Shown here piece after piece: positions 6,142 through 10,290 of a stretch of DNA of 10,290 bases. Every line of letters begins with the position of its first letter. The first letter of the stretch is position 1. Source of the DNA: Desulfonatronum sp. GTDB taxonomy: Bacteria; Desulfobacterota; Desulfovibrionia; Desulfovibrionales; Desulfonatronaceae. The position numbers were made by a program, and so were the translations under genes. The stretch covers positions 1 through 10,290 of the forward strand of contig SKYX01000321.1 in the NCBI GenBank assembly GCA_007127655.1, written 5' to 3'. The notes under the pieces were generated by a model. The model searched no databases, had not been told where the DNA came from, and saw nothing but the letters and a program-made list of their open reading frames with translations.

Positions 6142-7107
6142 TCAGGAGAGGCCGCGACGGATCATGATTTCTTGAATATTTAATGGCTCGCCGCGATACG
6201 AGGCGCGAACCAGGCTCAGAGCGGCTTGCGGACACTTGGGAACGCAAACCCCGCAGCCCATGCAGGCGACACCGTCCACTTCCCATCCGTCGCCCCGTCG
6301 CTGGATGGCTTGGAACTGGCAATACTTGGCGCACAACCCGCAATCAATGCAGCTCTCTCGATCCATGACGCAAACGTACCCGGACGAGGCCAGCATGGGC
6401 GTCCCGCTCCGATGGGCCTGCATGGCCCCGCAACAGCAGGAGCAACAGTTGCAGATGGCGTAGAACCGGCCGAGCATCACGTCCTTGAAAAAGGCATGGT
6501 GAACATGGCCGCGGTTGTGTTCCGCCTTGAGGATCTCCTGGGCCTCCTCCTGGGTAATCCAGCGGCTTTTGTCCGGATGATGCTCAGCGATGAATCCGGC
6601 GAAGGGTTCCCCCACGATCAGGCAGACGTCCACCGGGCCGCAGGGATTGGGCCTGGAGGCCCGGCACGGGCAGTTCAGGGCCAGGATATGGTCCGGATGC
6701 CGCAGGACGATTTCCCGAGCCGCAGCATAGGGGATGACGTGTTCCAGGTCACCGAGGTCGATGCTCCGGTTCACTGCCACCAGCTTGCGAGCATGGTCCA
6801 GATGGAGCACTTTACCGTGATAGGTGTCGGCAAAAGCTCTTTGCCCAGGACTGGAAAGCCCGGGCTCGCCACTCGACGGCGTGGAGGTTCGAAACAGTGA
6901 GCTCAGCGACTTGAGCATCCGAGCCAACGGATGCCGTCCGGTACCCAGGGCGATATACAGTTGGGGCCATCGTCCGTAAACATACCCATGCAGCAACTTC
7001 CAAATTGAGTAGTCGGGTCTGGCGACGAACTCGGCGTAAAAGGCGCGGGTAGCCGGATTGCGTATAAAAAAGCGTGCCAGCATATGGAAAGGCGAATGCC
7101 TGGACAT
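6142..7107 (-). CDS. 4Fe-4S ferredoxin-like protein with extra Cys-rich module
   Basis: A 321-residue, probably cytoplasmic iron-sulfur protein of unrecognised function. The C terminus holds two ferredoxin motifs: C253-xx-C256-xx-C259-xxx-C263 and C282-xx-C285-xx-C288-xxx-C292, enough for two 4Fe-4S clusters. Before them are a CPC pair with two more cysteines (Cys146, Cys148, Cys156, Cys162) and a dense run, CNCCSCCC (219-226), giving six cysteines in eight residues. No signal peptide or membrane helix is evident; the first 110 residues are basic and aromatic-rich. The start at ATG 7107 follows the zinc-ribbon stop by 4 nt; ATG 7083 is an alternative, and neither has a strong ribosome site. 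Electron transfer, or sensing through additional cluster ligands, is plausible, but there is no catalytic partner gene beside it except the small zinc-ribbon gene. Confidence 0.85.
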   Translation of the reverse strand: MSRHSPFHMLARFFIRNPATRAFYAEFVARPDYSIWKLLHGYVYGRWPQLYIALGTGRHPLARMLKSLSSLFRTSTPSSGEPGLSSPGQRAFADTYHGKVLHLDHARKLVAVNRSIDLGDLEHVIPYAAAREIVLRHPDHILALNCPCRASRPNPCGPVDVCLIVGEPFAGFIAEHHPDKSRWITQEEAQEILKAEHNRGHVHHAFFKDVMLGRFYAICNCCSCCCGAMQAHRSGTPMLASSGYVCVMDRESCIDCGLCAKYCQFQAIQRRGDGWEVDGVACMGCGVCVPKCPQAALSLVRASYRGEPLNIQEIMIRRGLS

Positions 7108-7111
7108 GTCT

Positions 7112-7345
7112 TTAGGCCGTATCTTTTGTGCCGGTGTGAGTAAACGCGTCCGGATGCATCTTGTAAAAACGGCCCATGTCCACGGCAACCTCCCGGCCGC
7201 ACGGGCAGATCAACTTCTGGTCCCGCTCTTGAACCTCGAACCGCTTGCTGATCCGGGTCTTATGGCAACGCAGCACTTTTCCCGGCCCGATTTTTTTGTA
7301 CTTCCATAGCTTGGCTTTGCAGCCGGAACATTTGATGGTCAGCAC
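7112..7345 (-). CDS. Small zinc-ribbon-like protein, function unknown
   Basis: A 77-residue basic protein with CxxC at Cys6/Cys9, Cys27-His28 in the middle, and CPC at Cys47/Cys49, a pattern that suggests a treble-clef or zinc-ribbon metal site. I do not recognise a named family. The start is a GTG (7343-7345) placed just before the first CxxC. No ATG, GTG or TTG is in frame in the 57 nt upstream, and no Shine-Dalgarno is visible, so initiation may rely on coupling. It ends 4 nt before the ferredoxin-like gene, which implies co-translation. It could assist the iron-sulfur protein or bind nucleic acid; both are guesses. Codon-level openness plus patterned cysteines support a real gene. Confidence 0.75.
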   Translation of the reverse strand: MLTIKCSGCKAKLWKYKKIGPGKVLRCHKTRISKRFEVQERDQKLICPCGREVAVDMGRFYKMHPDAFTHTGTKDTA

Positions 7346-7402
7346 GGCGGTTGGGTACGGGCGTGCCCGATGGCTTCGGACAGGCGAGTCGGCATGAAGA
7401 GT

Positions 7403-7894
7403 TCAGGAGTCTTCCGGCTCCGTGGAGTCAAAGGAAACTTCCACCACCAACGAGCCTTCGCTGGTGGTGAACGGAATGGACAGAATCGGGGACGAGGTGA
7501 TGTGGCTGATATTGTGCCCCTTGCCGATGATCACCGTGGGGGTGGAGGCTTTGAGGGTCATGCCCTGCTTGACCAGATCCTGGCGGGCCTGACCGGCGAT
7601 CATGTTCGTCAACTCGCCCACGGCATCCGCGATTTCATCATTGATCTCCGTGTAGTTCTCGGCGAGCATGTTGTTGACGACTTTCAGGATCACTGCCTCG
7701 TCCAGGGTCAACGACATCACCCCCTCGGCGGTCCCGGAAATGCCGATGGTCCCGGTGACGTCGCCCACGGCGGACCGCTTGCGATTGATGTACGGCTTGC
7801 CGGGCGTGACCTCCACCGAGGCCATCATGCCCAGGACGCCGACAACCGCGTCCAAGAACGGATTGATGATGCCGACATCGTAGCGTGGTGCCAT
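7403..7894 (-). CDS. cheX: CheX-like CheY-P phosphatase
   Basis: A 163-residue member of the CheC/CheX/FliY family; CheX dephosphorylates CheY-P and so ends the chemotaxis signal. The N terminus has INPFLDAVVGVLG (10-22), typical for CheX. The active-site helix EIADAVGELTNMIAG (87-101) carries the family's E-xx-N pair, Glu94 and Asn97, and only one such helix is present, as in CheX rather than CheC. The start ATG 7894 matches the family N terminus and lies 28 nt after the HDOD stop. A GTG at 7915 (in frame, 7 nt after that stop) is an alternative; neither has a clear ribosome site, so coupling to the HDOD gene is likely. No cheY is in the window. Confidence 0.9.
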   Translation of the reverse strand: MAPRYDVGIINPFLDAVVGVLGMMASVEVTPGKPYINRKRSAVGDVTGTIGISGTAEGVMSLTLDEAVILKVVNNMLAENYTEINDEIADAVGELTNMIAGQARQDLVKQGMTLKASTPTVIIGKGHNISHITSSPILSIPFTTSEGSLVVEVSFDSTEPEDS

Positions 7895-7922
7895 GAGCGC
7901 GAAAGAGAGAACCACCGGCTGA

Positions 7923-9140
7923 CTACAGCAGCGCTGCCGTGATTTCCTCGAAGTGAGCGTCGTGCATGTTCATCAACTGGGACAAAAAGTGAGCGTCCAG
8001 TTCCAGAAGGTTCCAGTCCTCCCTGGTCATTCCGGGCAACGCATACAAGCCGCCGGTGGATATTTCCGCGACATTGGCCATGATGTCCGCGAGCTGGATG
8101 ATGGCGGCCTCTTTTCTGGAAGCGGCTTCTTCCGGGGCATGATGGTGACCGATGAGGTCCTTCAGGGCGTTTGGAAACCCCCACTCCGCCAGCAACACCG
8201 CCCCCACTTCGGCATGGTTATAGCCCAAAACCGTGGATTCGGCCTCCACCAAGGGAACCATGTCGCTCCGAGCCAGAAGTAGCGCTTCAACTGATGCATA
8301 GGCCATGTTTTTGTAAATGATCAACCGACCGACGTCGTGCAACAACCCGGCGGTAAAATGGCGCTCCGAGGACAGCTTCAGCTTTGCGGAGATCAATTTG
8401 GCGAACACGGCGCAGCGCAGAGAGTGCCGCCAAAACGTACGCATGTCCATCAACTCCAAAGGGATGTTTTTGAAATAGTTGATGGTCGAAATGCCCAAAG
8501 CCAAAGTGGAAATTTCCTGCGCACCGACAAGGGAGACCGCTCTGGAAACGGAATCAATCGTAGCGGTAAAGCCGAAAAACGGACTGTTCACCAGCTTGAG
8601 CAGCTTGGCTGAAAACCCCACGTCCGTATTCACCACGTCGGCGATGTCCCGGGCCGAACTCTTGGGATTGTCCAGGACCTCCCGAATCTTGAAATAGATA
8701 TCTGGAAACGAGGCCAAACCGACCTCATGGCGAACAATTTGCGCGGCGTTGCCCACGTCCTTGATGAACTCGTCGGAAAGGTGCTCCACGTTCTTGGCCC
8801 GCAACGCACTTTCACACGGCATCTCCCAACCGCCCGCCACGGCAGCGGCCGTACGTTTCACGGCGATGGAAAAAAGGCTTTTCAGGGCTTCATGATCCGG
8901 ATCGACATAGATGAAAAAATTGCGAACATGACGCTCCGCCTGCCGCATAACCTCGGTTTCGAAGTCCATGTCCACGGGCAAACGCACATTCGCCGCGGAA
9001 AGACCGATTTTATTAAGCAAGGCGATCTGCTCTTCGCCAAGCAGGGTACCGGACTCTAAAAGGGTGCCACCGTCCACCCCCGGAATCTTTTTCGCCAATA
9101 TCATGCCGGGAAGGAGATATTCCGTGCAGACTCTGATCAC
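7923..9140 (-). CDS. HDOD-domain signalling protein with intact HD metal ligands
   Basis: A 405-residue protein. Residues 1-60 resemble the N-terminal segment common in HD-GYP and related proteins (LLPGMILAKKI...GTLLESGTLL). Residues 60-125 are a helical linker, and 130-400 form the HDOD/HD-fold domain (PDIYFKIREVLDNPKSSARDIADVVNTDVGFSAKLLKLVNSPFFGF). HDOD domains act in bacterial signal transduction and are often considered non-catalytic. Here the HD-type ligands are all visible: His239, His268-Asp269 (LLHDVG), His309, His332-334 and Asp352. No GYP motif follows, so cyclic-di-GMP hydrolysis is not claimed. The start is GTG 9140, with AACGGAGG 6 nt upstream; an in-frame TTG at 9146 abuts that site and is less likely. 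It lies between cheR (40-nt gap) and cheX (28-nt gap). Confidence 0.9.
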   Translation of the reverse strand: MIRVCTEYLLPGMILAKKIPGVDGGTLLESGTLLGEEQIALLNKIGLSAANVRLPVDMDFETEVMRQAERHVRNFFIYVDPDHEALKSLFSIAVKRTAAAVAGGWEMPCESALRAKNVEHLSDEFIKDVGNAAQIVRHEVGLASFPDIYFKIREVLDNPKSSARDIADVVNTDVGFSAKLLKLVNSPFFGFTATIDSVSRAVSLVGAQEISTLALGISTINYFKNIPLELMDMRTFWRHSLRCAVFAKLISAKLKLSSERHFTAGLLHDVGRLIIYKNMAYASVEALLLARSDMVPLVEAESTVLGYNHAEVGAVLLAEWGFPNALKDLIGHHHAPEEAASRKEAAIIQLADIMANVAEISTGGLYALPGMTREDWNLLELDAHFLSQLMNMHDAHFEEITAALL

Positions 9141-9146
9141 AGCCAA

Positions 9147-9154
9147 CCTCCGTT
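9147..9154 (-). promoter_or_regulatory. Ribosome binding site AACGGAGG that selects the GTG start
   Basis: On the minus strand AACGGAGG ends 6 nt before GTG 9140 and directly touches TTG 9146. The spacing therefore favours the GTG as the HDOD start. Confidence 0.75.
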
Positions 9155-9180
9155 GCGGTAAGAAATCCGAGCGAATCGCA

Positions 9181-10059
9181 TCACGCTTCCTTTCTGTACA
9201 CGATTCCCCCGGGCTTGATCAGGGGCTTGAAGGCACGAGAATGCTTGTGAATGGTTTCGGAGTGACCAAGCACAAGGTATCCCCCTGGCAACAAATTGTC
9301 GTAAAAACCAGCGATGACTTTCTGTTTCATGTCGTCGTCGAAATAGATGATCACGTTGCGACAAAAAATGATGTTCGACCGCGGCACGCGCTTCACGGCC
9401 AGCTTGTCGTTCAGATTGATCAGCCCCAGAGAGACGAGTTTTTTTACCTTGGGATGGATTCTATAACCGCTGGGCTCCTTGGAAAAATACCGGTCGACGA
9501 TGTCCTTGGGCGTGGTCCGCAAGGCGTGCTCGCCGTACAAGCCGTCTCTGGCCCTGGCAACCATGTCCGGGGAAAGGTCATTGGCCGTGATCCGTATCTT
9601 CCACCCGATAATGGACATGCGCAAGGCCTCGTGCAGCATGATGCCCAGGGTGTAGGGCTCTTCTCCGGAGGAACAACCGGCGGACCAAATGTGCAGGGCC
9701 TTGTCATCCGTCTTGCCGCGCTCCTCCAGCACTTCCTTGAGCACATGCTTTTCAAAGACATCCAATTGCTTGAGATCCCGATAAAAGCTGGTCTCATTGG
9801 TGGTGATCTTGGAAAAAAAGAATTTCAGCTCCTCGTCCTTATTCGGACCACGCCGCAGGAGCATCGTGTATTCACCGTAACTGCGTAAGCCCAGCTCCGA
9901 GAGTCGCGGGCCAAGACGATTTTCAAGGAGATATTTGCGCCGCTCCGGGATGTCGATACCAGCAAGATCGTAGATATACTGGCGCAGTTCAGCGAACTCC
10001 TTGGCGCTGATCGGCGGCGATTGCCGCAGATTCAAGGTGCTTGGTGTGCTCAGAGCCAT
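9181..10059 (-). CDS. cheR: CheR chemoreceptor glutamate methyltransferase
   Basis: A 292-residue SAM-dependent methyltransferase that methylates glutamates on chemoreceptors for adaptation. The N-terminal helical domain is about 17-85. TTNETSFYRD (86-95) and the SAM-binding SAGCSSGEEPYTLGI (126-140) are diagnostic; ANDLSPDMVARARDGLY (159-175) supplies the acidic residue (Asp161) for SAM. IIFCRNVIIYF (230-240) and GYLVLGHSETI (260-270) complete the fold. Length and motif order are normal, and no TPR or other fusion is present. ATG 10059 has GAGAAAGG just upstream. The frame is open to a GTG at 10143, but those codons encode sequence unlike CheR and lack a ribosome site. It is the first gene of the minus-strand run, and its receptor, CheA and CheB partners are not in the window. 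Confidence 0.95.
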   Translation of the reverse strand: MALSTPSTLNLRQSPPISAKEFAELRQYIYDLAGIDIPERRKYLLENRLGPRLSELGLRSYGEYTMLLRRGPNKDEELKFFFSKITTNETSFYRDLKQLDVFEKHVLKEVLEERGKTDDKALHIWSAGCSSGEEPYTLGIMLHEALRMSIIGWKIRITANDLSPDMVARARDGLYGEHALRTTPKDIVDRYFSKEPSGYRIHPKVKKLVSLGLINLNDKLAVKRVPRSNIIFCRNVIIYFDDDMKQKVIAGFYDNLLPGGYLVLGHSETIHKHSRAFKPLIKPGGIVYRKEA

Positions 10060-10093
10060 GGACCTTTCTCGATGATTGAAAATGAGCGAGGGA

Positions 10094-10107
10094 GAGAAAA
10101 TATTCTC
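10094..10107. repeat. Short palindrome GAGAA-N4-TTCTC upstream of cheR
   Basis: GAGAA at 10094-10098 and TTCTC at 10103-10107 are perfect inverted arms with a 4-bp centre. It overlaps the suggested -10 box, where a repressor could bind, but a 5-bp arm in AT-rich DNA may be chance. Confidence 0.3.
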
Positions 10108-10125
10108 ACTCAAGGATGGAGTAAA
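10097..10125 (-). promoter_or_regulatory. Possible sigma-70-like promoter for the cheR run
   Basis: Read on the minus strand, TTTACT (10120-10125) and TATTTT (10097-10102) are separated by exactly 17 nt and lie about 40-65 nt upstream of the cheR ATG. The boxes are poor matches (each four of six to consensus), so this is a weak prediction. Confidence 0.25.
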
Positions 10126-10290
10126 TTTAGCAAACTCCGGCACAAAAGAAAAGCGAGAGGTAACTACTCACAGGGCAATTTTGTTCTCACCAAATTTTTC
10201 CCGCAATGGCGGCTGGTTGACCCTGTTTGGGACGGCTCGAAACTCCATCACCGGCCTCGTACCATCAAGCCGTTGCGGTATAAAAAACAA

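Larger units (their letters stand above)
10060..10290 (-). promoter_or_regulatory. AT-richer leader region upstream of cheR
   Basis: No gene is supported in these 231 bases. The 10070-10200 part is clearly richer in A/T than the rest of the window, as expected for a promoter region. It contains a possible sigma-70-type promoter and several small inverted repeats. I looked for a sigma-54 GG-N10-GC element and a sigma-28 TAAA-N15-GCCGATAA element and found neither. Confidence 0.5.

Noticed and set aside
6132..6150. Possible hairpin CTCTC-TTCAG-GAGAG at the end of the ferredoxin-like gene
   Set aside because: The stem has only 5 bp and no T-run follows in the minus direction, so I do not call it a terminator.
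10118..10138. Inverted repeat GGAGT-N11-ACTCC upstream of cheR
   Set aside because: Five-base arms with a large spacer in a 231-bp region are likely to occur by chance.

Overview
This is a GC-rich bacterial chromosomal window (roughly 60% G+C by eye) with ten protein-coding genes, tightly packed, and no rRNA, tRNA, transposon or CRISPR array that I can see. A Cys-rich ferredoxin-like protein, a SagB-type nitroreductase, CheX and HDOD proteins, GTG starts and the general protein character suggest a Deltaproteobacterium (Desulfobacterota), perhaps a Desulfovibrionales-like sulfate reducer. That placement is an inference from protein style, not from a phylogenetic marker.

Layout. (1) 1-998, minus: the N-terminal part of topA (DNA topoisomerase I), cut off by the left edge. 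(2) 999-1142: a 144-bp divergent intergenic region with two consecutive inverted repeats. (3) 1143-4219, plus: a three-gene run of UDP-glucuronate 4-epimerase-like protein, dihydrolipoyl dehydrogenase-like flavoprotein and Maf nucleotide pyrophosphatase, with gaps of 28 and 31 nt. (4) 4220-4270: a short convergent junction with a degenerate 7-nt tandem repeat that runs through the stop codon of the next gene. (5) 4255-10059, minus: a seven-gene run which, read in its own direction, is cheR, an HDOD/HD-fold signalling gene, cheX, a small zinc-ribbon gene, a 4Fe-4S ferredoxin-like gene, obgE and a SagB-type nitroreductase. Gaps are 40, 28, 57, 4 and 41 nt, and the last pair overlaps by 8 nt. (6) 10060-10290: an AT-richer leader upstream of cheR, probably holding the promoter of the minus-strand run.

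How the genes may work together. CheR (receptor methyltransferase) and CheX (CheY-P phosphatase) are both adaptation or signal-termination parts of chemosensory pathways. Between them lies an HD-fold protein that keeps every expected metal ligand. No CheA, CheW, CheY or receptor is in the window, so these parts must act on components coded elsewhere. The zinc-ribbon/ferredoxin pair is nearly overlapping and looks like a redox or metal unit of unknown function. obgE and the nitroreductase are translationally coupled. The plus-strand genes look like housekeeping and envelope-sugar functions whose grouping has no obvious pathway logic. No complete new system is evident; the least explained parts are the cysteine-dense ferredoxin-like protein with its zinc-ribbon partner, and the cheR-HDOD-cheX arrangement.
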